Of a stretch of DNA of 64,000 nt, positions 46,190-57,700 are shown piece by piece. Made by a program: the position numbers and the translations under genes. The stretch lies in contig NC_051075.1 of the NCBI RefSeq assembly GCF_004664715.2, forward strand, positions 35,751,495 to 35,815,494, given 5' to 3'. Source of the stretch: Peromyscus leucopus. Lineage: Eukaryota; Chordata; Mammalia; Rodentia; Cricetidae. The first letter of the stretch is position 1; every line of letters starts with the position of its first letter. Below the pieces are notes generated by a model. That model was not told the DNA's origin. It saw only the letters and a program-made list of their open reading frames with translations, and did no database searches.

Positions 46190-46970
46190 TCTAACTCTTA
46201 TGGTCTTTTGACCTCCTCTTCCACAACGTTTCCAGAGCCTTAAGCAGAATGTACTGTAGGTCTATCCATTGGGATTGGGTTCTATAGCTTTACATTTTGA
46301 TTGATTGTGGTTTTCTGTGGTTGCCTCTGTCTTTTGCAAGAAGACATTTCCTTGACAACAGGTAAGGACTACATTTATCTGTTTGTCTATGAATAAATGT
46401 TTAAATTGTTGTTAGGTACTAGGCTGGTTATGCTAGTAATTAGTGGCTGTAGGCTTCCTTCCAATATTCATGACTTCATTGGCACTGAATAATTATCTAT
46501 GTTTCTAGTACCAGGCATGTTTTCTGTCTTGTTGAGTGGATCTTAAAACCAATTAAGAAGCTATTGGTTATTGACAAGGTATACATGCCACTACTGCATC
46601 CTTAGTGTTATCATTCCATTCTGATCATTGATGTGGTTCATAGGAATCATAGCTGGGTAGGACTATTGTTTGCTTTACTCCTTTAGAAGCTTATATGGTG
46701 TCATCTGATACCAAGAAAGCTAGTTCTCAAGGAGGAGGCATTCAGATCCTGAAGTATCCCAAAGACACTATTTCATCACATCTGACTTTTATAAACTTTT
46801 TACCTCTTCTTCTGCATAGATCCCTGACCCTTGAAAGGAAGGGCTTGATTTAGGAGTCTCATTAGAACTGAGTGCACCAAAGTCTCTCACTTTCTGAATA
46901 TTGTCCAGTTGTGGGTATCTGTGTAAATTCCCACCTATTGCAAAAAGAAGCTTCTCTGATGAGGTTTGAA
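46190..46970 (-). mobile_element. old L1 3' UTR, minus strand
   Basis: Diverged L1 3' UTR with characteristic blocks: GACCTCCTCTTCCACAACG, GTGGTTTTCTGTGGTTGCC, TGTTGTTAGGTACTAGGC, AGTACCAGGCATG, CATAGCTGGGTAGGAC and GATGAGGTTTGAAAAAGG. It is followed directly by a B1. Confidence 0.7.
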
Positions 46971-46974
46971 AAAG

Positions 46975-47118
46975 GTTTAATACTCAGGAGGCACCAGCAG
47001 CCAGATCTATGTGAGTTTGAGGCCAGCCTTGTCTACATAGAGTGTTTCAGGCCTGCCAGGGTTAGATAATGAGACTGTCTCAAAAAAAAAAAACAAAAAA
47101 CAAACAAACAAACAAAAA
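46975..47118 (+). mobile_element. B1 SINE, 5'-shortened
   Basis: ATACTCAGGAGGCACCAGC, GTGAGTTTGAGGCCAGCC, GAGACTGTCTCAAAA and an A/CAAA tail to 47,118. Confidence 0.8.
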
Positions 47119-47276
47119 AACCTAACTATTATCCCCTTAGTATAGTTGTTGAAACAAGGAAAATAAATTATTTGCTTATAACATTCTTCTATATAGATTT
47201 TTATAATAGTAAAATGTTAGATGTAATTCAAATAGTTACCAGTTTTTTTTAAATTCAAAAAAATAAACTCAATTTT

Positions 47277-47432
47277 TTTATTATAACTGCTTGGCCATTA
47301 GCTCAGGCTTATTAATGACTACCTCTTCCACTTAAGTTAACTCACAATTCTTATCTATGTTTAGCCACATGGCTTGGTACCTTTTCTTAATTCTACCTTA
47401 TCATCTTGCTTCCTTTGTGTCTGGCTGGTGAA
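47277..47432 (-). mobile_element. partial LTR, minus strand
   Basis: Matches 16,875-17,000 of the LTR of ERV copy B (GCTCAGGCTTATTAATGAC, CTTATCTATGTTTAGCCACATGG). No internal sequence or duplicated flank found. Confidence 0.6.
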
Positions 47433-47969
47433 AAAAATTCAAATTATGGTATATCCATTTAATATTGTCAGCATAAAACAGGAAACTAATGAGTCATATT
47501 ACAAAGGAATTAATCCAAACTTTAACACATTGATCAAAATAAAAACATAGACAAAATGTTTATGATGATGATTCTTTTCTGTCTAAAGTCCAAAAGAATT
47601 AATCTTGATAGAGAAATAATATCCGTGGTTACCCAAGTCTGAGGATGGATGGAAAATCTACCGCAAAAGGCTATAGGACATGCTTCATGGGGACAGTGTC
47701 ACAGGGTAAACATTTCTAAAAATCCACCAACATATACATTTAAATTCCTACCTCAAAAATGTTGATTACTTGATCACAGCCTCACTAAAAGTCTTAGTAT
47801 GTCATGTCATTTCTAACTATTAAAGTAATAAATGTTAATGATAAACTTCAAATATCACAAAAACTTAAGGTAAAGATCTGCCATATTATTAACTGCTGCT
47901 GGAGAAAACTTAGACTTTAAAATAGTTTTAAATATCTTACTCTACAATGCTGCCTGTGTATGGCAAACA

Positions 47970-48020
<51 letters not shown>

Positions 48021-48461
48021 TTCCCAAAAGGGGGAAGCTACAACTTATTTTTCTACTTATTTTCTTTTAAGATGTTTCCTGATGCTCTGTAGGCTCCTCT
48101 ACACCCTAAAAAATTAATTTTCTAATAAATATGATAGTATTGGTTTTATAATTCATTTTATAAGTTTACCATAATCAATTTTATAAGTGTTCTTTAGTAA
48201 AACAACTTTCAAAATCTTTTCTTGGGTATTAAAACTAACAAATAAAAGAATAAATGGTTCAAGTCTTTATTTCAAAGTTGTATTTATGTACCACTTGTAT
48301 GAAATGGTGCTTTGTGTCAGTTATCCAGGGTCAGGATAAATATGTATTAGTCATGCATACTCTCACATCCAATGGAGTCTACCAACAAGAGAAACACTGC
48401 ATAAGATTCAAATCAGGTGGATAAAAGTACAGTTCAGATGGATCAGGAAAGGTGCACAAAG
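47433..48461. other. unique sequence with a (CA)n run
   Basis: A (CA)n run at 47,966-48,019 is the only repeat recognised. No gene. Confidence 0.55.
47966..48019. repeat. (CA)n microsatellite
   Basis: About 27 CA units with one CATA interruption near the start. Confidence 0.95.
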
Positions 48462-48576
48462 GAAGAGTTCCGCGAACCACAGGACACTGAGCTCTGTGGC
48501 TTAGTGGCAAGGCTGAGGTAAATTAAGCATAATCTAAGCCCCTGAGGTCAGTGTCCTGTGGTTCGCAGAACTCTTC
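48462..48576. other. 115-bp near-perfect hairpin (inverted repeat)
   Basis: Arms 48,462-48,504 and 48,534-48,576 pair base for base without gaps: 39 of 43 positions, with a 29-base loop. The outer 28 bases of each arm differ at one site only, a C/T difference in a CpG context (TTCCGCG against TTCTGCG). No known repeat recognised. It could be a local inverted duplication, a palindromic DNA-transposon relic or a small-RNA hairpin. The left arm also contains TGGCTTAGTGG, which fits a tRNA A box. Confidence 0.9.
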
Positions 48577-48719
48577 ATTTCTGTAGAGATCACTAACCTG
48601 GAAGGGACTTTGATGTCATGTTTTCTCTTCATTGCATTATGAGTGAACACCTGAGATCATCAGTCTCACCTGCATTTGAATTATTCAACCAAAGAAACAA
48701 ACACTGTGTGTTGCAAGTC

Positions 48720-49240
48720 ACTGAGGTAGCATGGTGTTCGTCTTTGGGGTATGTTTCCTGATGCCTCGCAATTTAACATACTGCAACAGCATGATGCATC
48801 TAATGATTTTTTTAAAACAGCTTTCTGCTGACAGCATAAACAGAAACAAGTTTATTTTGAACCAGCAGCTGCTGCTTTTTCATCAAGGAACGTCGCAAGC
48901 TAAAATGATGCAGCAGGCTGGCACTGCCGTCGGAGAGGATAGACATCGTGGGGTTTGTGGACTGGCAAACGCGGCCAGTTTACCGCTGCCGCAATTACCA
49001 ATAAACGAAACAGCTCATCTCCAATTTTATGAGAATGGGAAGTTAAGCCAGTCTGCAAAAGAGTTACAAAAATGGGCTGCACAGATTGTCTTATTTTAAT
49101 GAATGGATGGGCTGCAGATGTCAGATTATTTTTGTTCCTACACGTGCAATTTGTAAATTTCTTTAGCTCTCCAATTTTCTGTGAATTAACCTTTCTTCTT
49201 AAAACATACTCATTTCTCTTGGCAAAGACAGTTTTTGAAA
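48720..49240. other. candidate conserved non-coding element (possible enhancer)
   Basis: Repeat-free block with an unusual number of CpGs for this window (ACGTCGC, GCCGTCGG, AACGCGGCC, TACCGCTGCCGC, AAACGAAAC), alternating with AT-rich homeodomain-like sites and CAGCTG E-box motifs. The 122-codon plus-strand frame at 48,731-49,099 shows no domain. The mix is typical of deeply conserved developmental enhancers. Conservation itself is not shown here. Confidence 0.45.
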
Positions 49241-49648
49241 GTTAAGGCTGTGGGGAATCGTTTCAATGAGATTCCCTTTTGACCTTCTGTACCAGTCTAT
49301 TAATAATAAATGGTTGCACTGTCTCATCAAAGAATTCACTGCTTTAAATTAGGTATGAGATAAGAAAAAACATTTCAGAAAGGATTTGTAGTCAGTAAAT
49401 AACTTTGAAAATTGAGATGGACGACCATATAGAAATGAGGAATTTTTTTCTTTTGGAGTGTTGTGTGTATATAATCATCATTCCTTCTACCTCAGGAAAT
49501 AACCAGAAATACTCTGGGCTATGTCTTCTCTTCATTGTATATACTTGTGTTTTGGAATCATATAGCACCAACTTCTTGGCTGACCTTAAACATTCTTCAA
49601 ACAAAGCAAAATAAATAAGCATATGTTCTACTAAGGTCCCTCTCTCTG

Positions 49649-49717
<69 letters not shown>

Positions 49718-50115
49718 AGGTGTGTCTTTCTCTGTCTTTCTCTCTTTGTCTCTTTCTCAACTCCCTGAAAAATTGGGAAAGTAGTGCAAAACGTCCTTAC
49801 ACACCCTCACTTCTGCTTCCTCCATGCTACCATGCAACACAATCACAGAACATTTGTCAAAACTAGGAAGCAAAGCTTAGATTAGACTGCCTTTAAAAAA
49901 TAATAACTTAACAGAATGTGCTGCTAAACCACGAACGTGCATCACAAACTAACAGAGGAAAAATTAAATGTAGAGAGATATCTGACCTGGGAGAGAGGTC
50001 TTCCAGTCATGTGGATGTTGAAGTGGTCGCAGCTCAGTAGAATTTTCCACTGGGAACTTGGGAAACCAGGATGTGGGCAAGGGGCATGGGAATTGGAAGG
50101 TGTCCTTTTACATTT
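49241..50115. other. unique sequence with a TC/TCTG-rich tract
   Basis: The simple repeat at 49,640-49,760 mixes TCTC and TCTG units. The rest is unassigned, without coding signal. Confidence 0.55.
49640..49760. repeat. (TCTC/TCTG)n simple repeat
   Basis: Imperfect pyrimidine-rich tract with TCTCTG and TCTC units. Confidence 0.9.
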
Positions 50116-50129
50116 AAGAACAAATAAGG

Positions 50130-50304
50130 AGTCAGGCACTGGTGGTGAATACCTTTAACCCCAGCACTCTGGCGGCAGAGACAGGCAGATTTTTGAGTTC
50201 TAGACCAGCCTGGTCTACAGAGCTAGTTCAAAGACAATCAGGGTTACACAGAAAAACCCTGTCTTAAAAAAACAAAAAAATAAAGAAAAAAAAGAGGAAC
50301 GAAA
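50130..50304 (+). mobile_element. B1 SINE with 14-bp TSD
   Basis: B1 body (GTCAGGCACTGGTGGTG, CCCCAGCACTCTGGCGG, GACCAGCCTGGTCTACAG) and an A-rich tail. It is flanked by AAGAACAAATAAGG at 50,116-50,129 and 50,305-50,318. Confidence 0.93.
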
Positions 50305-50318
50305 AAGAACAAATAAGG

Positions 50319-51715
50319 GAATAGAGAGCAAGGATTTAAGTGTAAATTAACTATGAAAAATCTGGACCTTATGAAAATTTGAAAACAAAGAGACCAGGGG
50401 CTCTTTTCATAGAGTGTTCAATGATATAATTTTACCATTATGTCATTAGACAGACTATAACTTGTGTAAATCTAATCGAAATAACTAATTTTTAAAAATG
50501 TCAGCCAACCTCGATCCCACTGTAAGCTTTGAAGATACGATTGAATTAGAGGGAAATCTTTCTTGGCCTAAACCCTGGTAATTATAATTGTATTCTCAAA
50601 CACTCTCACCTTTGCATAGTTAGCAGATCAGCAGGTGACTGGGTCATGTCCTTAGGGTATCAATTAATCAAATTGCAGAAACTTTACCATTTTCTTTAGC
50701 ACTTTAGGCAAATTTAACACTGGTCTCCTTAAGGATCATGGAAATCTGCTGAAAATATTAAGTATACTAAGCAATCAATTATTCATGTGCTGGGTTATTA
50801 ATATCATTCAGAATTTATATAATACACATGCTTTTTTAAAAGTCTGAATATAGATAGTTATAAGCCAGTCACAAAGGCAACAAGTTGCCTTTGGAAGGCT
50901 TAGGCTAAATGACAATAGCCTGTGTGGTTCATAAGAGCACTATACTGATACCGAGTGTCCCATAAGGATTATGTAACATTCACTTTCAATTTTTGCTTGC
51001 AGCAAAATACAGGTACCACATAAATTCCTAAACTAGATATTTTAGTTTATTCCAGAAACAAATGAACATCTCTTCTAACACTGAAATGTGAAGTCTTTGA
51101 AAGCAGCTGGAATAAAGGGGATAGAATGCGTTCTCTACTCAAATCCAGCAAAATCCTAGACCCTCAGTACTCCTTACAGAAGGAACAGCATCTAGCATGC
51201 CATGGCAGAACACACACCACAATATGCTATATGCATGCTTTCCATTTGCTGGTTTTTGTTTACTTGTTTGTTTGTTTACTTCTTCAAGGAAGCATTTCTA
51301 GTGAGAAACTTGATGATGAATGTAATTCCCAAGGCTTGTCTGTCTGCTAAAATTGTATCACTTGTGCCTGACCTGTTGACCTGTTCAACTTTTAATTTTG
51401 TGCTGCCTCACCAGACAGTCCCTCCTTAGAAAGGTCCCCTTTCTTGTTACACTTGCATTTATAGTTAGCATCACTTGCAGGAGCTGCCTATGCTGTATTC
51501 TGTCAGTTCTTGTGTGAAATGTTGCCTCTTCTTCCCAGGAAAACATGGAGATCACTGAAGACAGATCTACTGAACTCACTTATAATCCTTTTTATCACAA
51601 ACTTCCCTGAAATATTGCAAGTCTTTCTAAACATTTCACTGGTGACCAGTGAGCCACTCTACAGAGAGGCCACTGTATGGCATTCTGCATCACTTAAGTG
51701 TTCAAGTGATTAACA
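50319..51715. other. unique non-coding sequence
   Basis: No repeat body recognised. 50,490-50,830 is repeat-free with several TAATTA-type motifs and may be a weak regulatory candidate. No gene. Confidence 0.5.
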
Positions 51716-51726
51716 AAGGGTTCTTT

Positions 51727-52975
51727 TCTTTATTTAAGAAATTTTTTATTCATGTTACATACCAACCTCATATCCCCCTCTAATCCCTCCTTCTGGTCCC
51801 CCAAAGCCTCCTCCCCCTATCAATCTACCCCCCATCCCCTCCTCCAAAAGGGTAAGGTCTTCCACAGGGAATAAGCAAAGCCTGGTACATTCAGTTGAGG
51901 CAGAACCAAGCCCCTCCCCGCTGCATCAAGGCTGAGAATGGCATTCCACCACAGGTAATGGGATTCAAAAAGCCAGCTCATCGACCAAGGGTAGATCCTA
52001 ACCCCACTGCCAGGGGCCCCTGGCAAACAGACCAAGTTACACAACTGTCTCCTGTATGCAGAGGGCCTAGTCCCATGCAGGTTCCACAGCAGTAAGTCTA
52101 AAGTTTGTGAGTTCCTAGGAGTTTGGTTCAGTTGTCTCTGTAGATTTCCCGATCATGATCCCCCTTGCTCACAAAATCCCTCTTACCTCTCTTAGATTGG
52201 ACTCCCAGAGCTCTGTGGATCTTTGTGCCTGCTTCCATCAGTTACTGGATGAAGGCTTTATAATGACAGAATATTCATCACTGATTACCTGGGAAGGCCA
52301 GTTCAGGTACCCTCTCCACTATTGCTATCAAGATATCTCTTTCTTGAACTGTTTCCTTTGCCTGCTAGATTGCTTTTTCTTGGTTTTCTTGGCTTTCTTT
52401 ATGGGGTTTGTTGATTTCTTCCAATTTTTGTTTCTCTTTACCTCAATTTCTTTTAGGGAATTTTTCATTTCCTCTTTAAAGGCCTCTATCATCTTCATAA
52501 AGTCATTTTAAGGTCGTTTTCTTCTGCTGCTTCTACATTGAGATGTTCAGTTCTTGCTGTTATTGAAACACTAGGTTCTGGTGGTGCCATATTGCTCTTT
52601 ATGATGTTGAATGTATCCTTGCACTAGCATCTATCCATCTCTTCCTCCATTTGGTGCAAGTGGTGTCTGTGTCTCAGGGAACTGTTCTTGATCTAATCGG
52701 CACTGGAGGTGTTTGTGTCCCAGGGAACGTCTGAGGTCTTGGGAGAGGGGTGGGTTTCGGGGACAGAGTGGGACTTGTAGATTTCAGAGTGGTGATGGTG
52801 GGCAGGCCTGCCCACAGGAGTCTTGCTTGCTGGTTAGCAACTGGGCCTGCAATGGGTGGGGATGGGGGGCACAGATTGGGCCCTGGGGACTAGGGCTTAG
52901 AAGCTAGGTTGACTGGTGAGAGAACAGTCACTCACCTCTTGGTCCATTCTGAGCTGGCAGAGTCTGTTTCTAATG
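51727..52975 (-). mobile_element. L1 with 5' UTR and 3' UTR but no ORF2, 11-bp TSD
   Basis: Flanked by AAGGGTTCTTT at 51,716-51,726 and 52,976-52,986. On the minus strand it runs from L1 5' UTR (52,975 down) through the start of ORF1 (about 52,600-52,328), then jumps at about 52,327/52,328 into the 3' UTR, ending in an A/T tail at 51,727. The 3' UTR part is collinear with 17,813-18,440, where the sequence continues normally beyond the same point. Most of ORF1 and all of ORF2 are missing. The single flanking duplication shows that both parts arrived together. Confidence 0.85.
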
Positions 52976-52986
52976 AAGGGTTCTTT

Positions 52987-54289
52987 AACTGTAAAGCACA
53001 CACCATATCATGGATAACAAGGTGTTCATACGCAGATTGTCTCTGAGGGGTTACCTTATAACAGGAAGAATAATTCAGTTTCATATATAATTGCAATCCA
53101 AGTGGGAATGCAATGCGTGATTAAATAATAGTTTCAAAACCCCCATCTGTGCACTAAGTAAATTCGAGTTGACCAGTAAAGGACAGAAGACTCTCAGAGT
53201 GAAAAAGTGTACAGAAAACCAATGGCTGGAAGTGTAAGGAATCCACAAAGGACAATGGAAATGAAATTGAAAGACTATAATAAATGATTTTCATTAATTT
53301 TGAAATATAGACATGGCAAACAGTGAAGGATATTTAGTTTTAGTAGTTTAGGTTATTTTTCTCTGAGCTGTGTTGTTATTGTTGCCGTTTGTTTGTTTTT
53401 GTTTTGCTTTGTTTTAATTGGTGGTTTGGGGAAAGTTTTACCAGAATATAAGATAAGATAAGAAAGAAGACTCTGCATAATTAAATATTAAGTTGCCCAA
53501 TAATTTTAAGAGTAAGCACTGGACACAGAAAGGAGACAGTGTGTGAGAAATTCTACAGAATGATTGCGATACATATGCATCATCCCTCAGTAAGCTCTCT
53601 GATTTTTCCAAGGACCAACATTTGAGATAACAAATATGCCATGACTTTGTAAGGGAAAAAAAATATGTTTTCAGTTTCTAGGAGCTCACAACCCCTACAC
53701 ACACACAAACAAGAAAACTGAAGAATTGATTTACCGATACCTTTCATGCAAGTTTAAAAAAATGTACTAAAATAATGCAAAAATGCATGCTAAAATAAGT
53801 GTTTTATACTACATATGGAGTTGAACATTGCAAAACAAATTTCAATGAATCAGAAATTTATATCACAAAAGAAATTTTCCATAGACCAATAGGAGGTTAA
53901 AGGCATAACAACATAGCTATCCTCGTAATTTAATTATACACAGGATATATAAGAAAGGCAGGCATTCTGAGAATGCTAAGTAAGGCAAACAGTGCAACAA
54001 ACTAAGAATATATACAATTTTCCAAAGAACTATTTTAGTATAACAAAATTCGCATGACCTTTTATGACATTTCCATTCCTTATCTTTTTCTCTGGCACTC
54101 ATTCATAACTTTAAATCTGTTCTATTGTTTTGCACTTAGCATATATGATTGTGGCATCATAGCATATATTTTTAATATGTAAATGGGGGATTATTCTGTA
54201 CATTTGTGTATGTGTAAGTGTACAAGCTTATCCAAGTAAGTGAATGTGAAAACCAAAGGTTGGCTATCCTTCTCAGTTGTTATCCACAT
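52987..54289. other. unique non-coding sequence
   Basis: Contains a GTTT-rich patch near 53,380-53,415. Otherwise nothing recognised. Confidence 0.5.
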
Positions 54290-54512
54290 TATTTTTTGAG
54301 ACAGAGTCTCTCAATGAATCAGAAACTTGCTGAGTTAGAACAACTGACTAGCCAGCAAACCCTAGGGATCCTCCTGTCTCCCCTTTCCATCATTGGGATG
54401 GCAGGTGCTTGATGCTGCTTCCAGCTCTTGGCATGGACACTTGAGATCCGAACTGAAGTCTCCATGCTTGTGAAATAAGCCTTTTACTCAATGAATCATC
54501 CCTCTAGCCCAC
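54290..54512 (-). mobile_element. B4-family SINE
   Basis: Minus-strand B4: TTTTTTGAGACAGAGTCTCTC, GACTAGCCAGCAAACCC, GGGATCCTCCTGTCTCCC, then the tRNA-like half ending CAATGAATCATCCCTCTAGCC. Confidence 0.8.
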
Positions 54513-55639
54513 CATCTTACACTATGGCAGGACATGGAAGGATTAGAATTTTGTTTCAGGTAAGATGAAAAGAGAAGAGAGTGTGAATCTAAAGGCAACA
54601 TGCTAACCTACAAAGCAAAAGAATATGAACTGATGGGAAAAATAGGCCAAGCCAAGAAAAATACTAAAATTGTCAAAGGAAAACTTTTCATAAATGAGAT
54701 ATAATGTTAACTGGTTAAGCTAGATCAGTTTTCATTTGTATTGATCAATGTAGTGGCAATAATGTGCACAACCCAAATTCTGCTTGTGTACCATATCTTT
54801 CTTCACTTACTATTTTGTGGTAGTTGGGTATGCATGTGAGAAAGTTGTTGCTTCAGCAAACATGACATAGTTGGTGAAGTTGCTATGAGTATGGTTCCTG
54901 AAGGCTTCCATGTTGGCAGGGAAGACATACACATTCAGCTAATTAACTTAGTCCTAAGGCCACACAAACATATATGTGTGGATATATAGACAGCTATGGA
55001 GCCAGCTAAGGTTCATACAGATGATTCTAGTCTTGAAGATTGATGTGGGGTATTAGGATATAGTTACATAAGAGAAAAGTTCTGGACTGCTGTATTGAAT
55101 AATGAGGTGAGTATGGGCCACACGCCACTGGACATTACAAAACTAGGAGAAAGGATTTAAGATGCTTTAGCCATAAAGAAGTGATAATGCTAATATGGTT
55201 ATGCCTCCTTCTTATCTCACACTTCAGGAAGCAGAAATAAGAGGATGACCAGTTCAAGGCCAGCCTGAGCTACCTAGAAAACACTTTTTCAAAAAGCTTT
55301 AATAAGTAAATAAATAAAATATAAATGCTTAGCCTGATGCTGTAATGAAACATGCTAGTTTGTATGCTAACCTAAAAATTAATTAAAAGTGAAAAGTTAC
55401 ACAATATATAAATGCATCAAAGCATCACATGATACCCTACTAATACATATAACTTATGTGTTTCAGTTTTGAAAAATTAAATTTAAAAATATTCATTGAC
55501 ACTACTGCCCAGATGTGAAACCACACGAATTTACAGCCTTTAATCATTTTTAAGTTTTTTGAGCTTAGGGTCAGTCTGAAGATGTCTTAAAACAAGCAAA
55601 AAAATGTTTGTATTATTAATTAACTATGTCTGAGAAATA
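54513..55639. other. unique sequence with a B1 fragment
   Basis: Apart from the old B1 at 55,205-55,318, no element or coding signal is recognised. Confidence 0.5.
55205..55318 (+). mobile_element. B1 SINE fragment (old)
   Basis: CACTTCAGGAAGCAGAAATAAG, CCAGTTCAAGGCCAGCCTGAG and a TAAATAAATAAA tail. Confidence 0.65.
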
Positions 55640-55845
55640 CAAAAGAAGATTTTGAAGGTGGCATTAAAATTAAGGGTTGTAGAGGTGTAGACACACAAAT
55701 GTTTGTGTAGCAATGGTTCATGGGAAAAGAGGCCATGGATCTGAAAGGAACAAGAAGAGGTATGTGGGAAAGTTGAAGGATGGAAAGGGAAGGGAGAAAT
55801 AATGCAATTCCATTGTAATCTCAAAAAATAAAAAAAGTATACCAA
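55640..55845 (+). mobile_element. L1 3' terminus (old, Lx-type)
   Basis: Plus-strand L1 end: GAGGCCATGGATCTGAAAGG, AAGAAGAGGTATGTGGGAAAG, TGCAATTCCATTGTAATCTC and AAAAAATAAAAAAAG. Confidence 0.65.
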
Positions 55846-57534
55846 AAGTGCATCCTTTGTTTTACAGATTAAAGGTATCATTAATTTTCTTCTTTCATTG
55901 ACTCCGGTCTATGCTTTTCTTTTTCAAAATACATTTTTCTCTCATAAAGCTTCCTATAAATCCAGGAGAAAACTAGCCCTAACTAGTACAATGTCCATTA
56001 AAACTAATCTACTTTCCTCTTAGGAGTCCCTTACACGAAAAGTAGGCATACCTATTGTCTGCTCCTTATACAAAATTGTGTGTCTGTTGAATTGTGTGAA
56101 ATATTACGTAGTCACCTGAACTAATTTACTCTGTTCCAAAAATAAGCTCATAATATCTCCATTCAAGTTATTTATTAATTATAGGTGCTTGATTTGTAAT
56201 GAATAACCCTTCAATTGTACCTGGAAAACAGATTATCAAACTATGTCTTAAGCACTTACAGGCAGAAATAAATAAAGCTCTCCCTGAAATTATGTATGCT
56301 TTGTAACTAAATGGGAAAGTGAGAAAAAATTATTTTCTTTTAATTATTTATTCTTGATTATTTCTGATATCAGAGTAGGACTGCATAATGACTTCCTCAG
56401 AATTGTGTTTAATGAACATATCAAAGAGTTATTTGTTAGTTCACTACCATTTATAAAAGAGTTTCTCAGCATACATAGTGTAAGATGGAATGCAATCACA
56501 GACAAGAATTAAATAAAAAGACATAATGCAATCTAACACAAGCCTCCGAGAACAAGGCAAAAGACAAATTTAAACTTGGAGAAACAGCCAAGAAATTATA
56601 ATAATAAGCTTAAGTGTACTTCCTTTAACCAAAAGAATGGTCAGAAATAGTCTAAAATCTCTAAACTCCTAAAAATTGAGCTTAAATTGCTTCAAATATC
56701 AATATATGTGAATTTACAATAAACTGAGGAAGACGGTCGATGCCTTGCACCTGGACACTTTCTGGCATCTGTGGACTCTACACTGTAGAGCCTTATTTGT
56801 ACAGCAGTTCTTATATCTCACTGCCACCTAGCCAAGATGCTACTCACAGAGTGTACAGCTGTTGCTCAAACAGAAGAGAGAGGAATCCACTTCTGACAAC
56901 AACATGATTACATTAAAATAAACCATGGTGACATTGTCAGCATAGGGGAAATGCATAGTGTACTTGATTAAATTTCGTAATTGCCGTTTGCAGAGTCAAG
57001 GAGGCCCACAGGTGGGAATGTGGGCAAGCACACATATGTGTATGATCAGAATCTTTTTTTCCAGTCTAAGGAATCTGCATACAGCCTTGACAGATATATA
57101 TTAACACCAATATTTGTCAATTTCCAAAATTTAGTGAAGTATGCTTAATATGCACTGTATTTGACATATTTACTGAAGACATATTGATGAGTTTGGACCC
57201 ATTCATGCTTTATCAAGAGCATTGCCATAATAAATATTCTAAATATTTACACTTTTCATAATCACGACTCTTTGTTGTTCTTTTCTGCTTTGCTTTATGG
57301 TGAGAACACTAGACACAAGATCTATGGTATTGACATAGGGTAAAGTTCACAAAATATAGGTTAACTACAGGTTCTGTGTTAGATAGTCAATTCTGATATT
57401 CATCTTGATAACTGAATGTAATTTTTCTTCTTGTCTCCTAATTATGATGGCAGCTTATCTAGATGACACAATTCTATAGAATAGCATGAGTTTTTTGTCT
57501 CCTCAGAAAAGTAATGACAAGACGTTTTAATTTT
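55846..57534. other. repeat-poor unique region
   Basis: No transposon recognised. It contains the candidate element at 56,740-57,010. No exon-like frame. Confidence 0.5.
56740..57010. other. candidate conserved non-coding element
   Basis: Repeat-free, with CpGs (GACGGTCGATG, TTCGTAATTGCCG), a CAGCTGTTG E-box and AT-rich sites. Conservation is inferred from appearance. Confidence 0.3.
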
Positions 57535-57700
57535 TCATTTTTATATTTTATAAAATAAATAATTACCTCATTCTCCCCTTTCCTCCTCCTCTTTCCAACT
57601 TCCCCCATGACTTCTCCCCCACCCCACCCTCTCTCTCTCTCTCAATTCTATGACCTCTGACTTTTTTTTCTAGATTTGATTAACTGCAGGATGTGTTTTA
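57535..57700 (-). mobile_element. L1 3' UTR fragment (old)
   Basis: Pyrimidine-rich minus-strand block (ATTCTCCCCTTTCCTCCTCC, CATGACTTCTCCCCCACCCC, CAATTCTATGACCTCTGAC) with a T-rich left end. Confidence 0.55.

Noticed and set aside
48490..48576. tRNA gene suggested by A-box-like TGGCTTAGTGG and GGTTCG
   Set aside because: No cloverleaf could be drawn. The sequence is better explained by the hairpin.
48731..49099. 122-codon frame across the CpG-rich unique block, considered as an exon
   Set aside because: No domain, no convincing splice-site framing, and composition changes along the frame. A regulatory element fits better.
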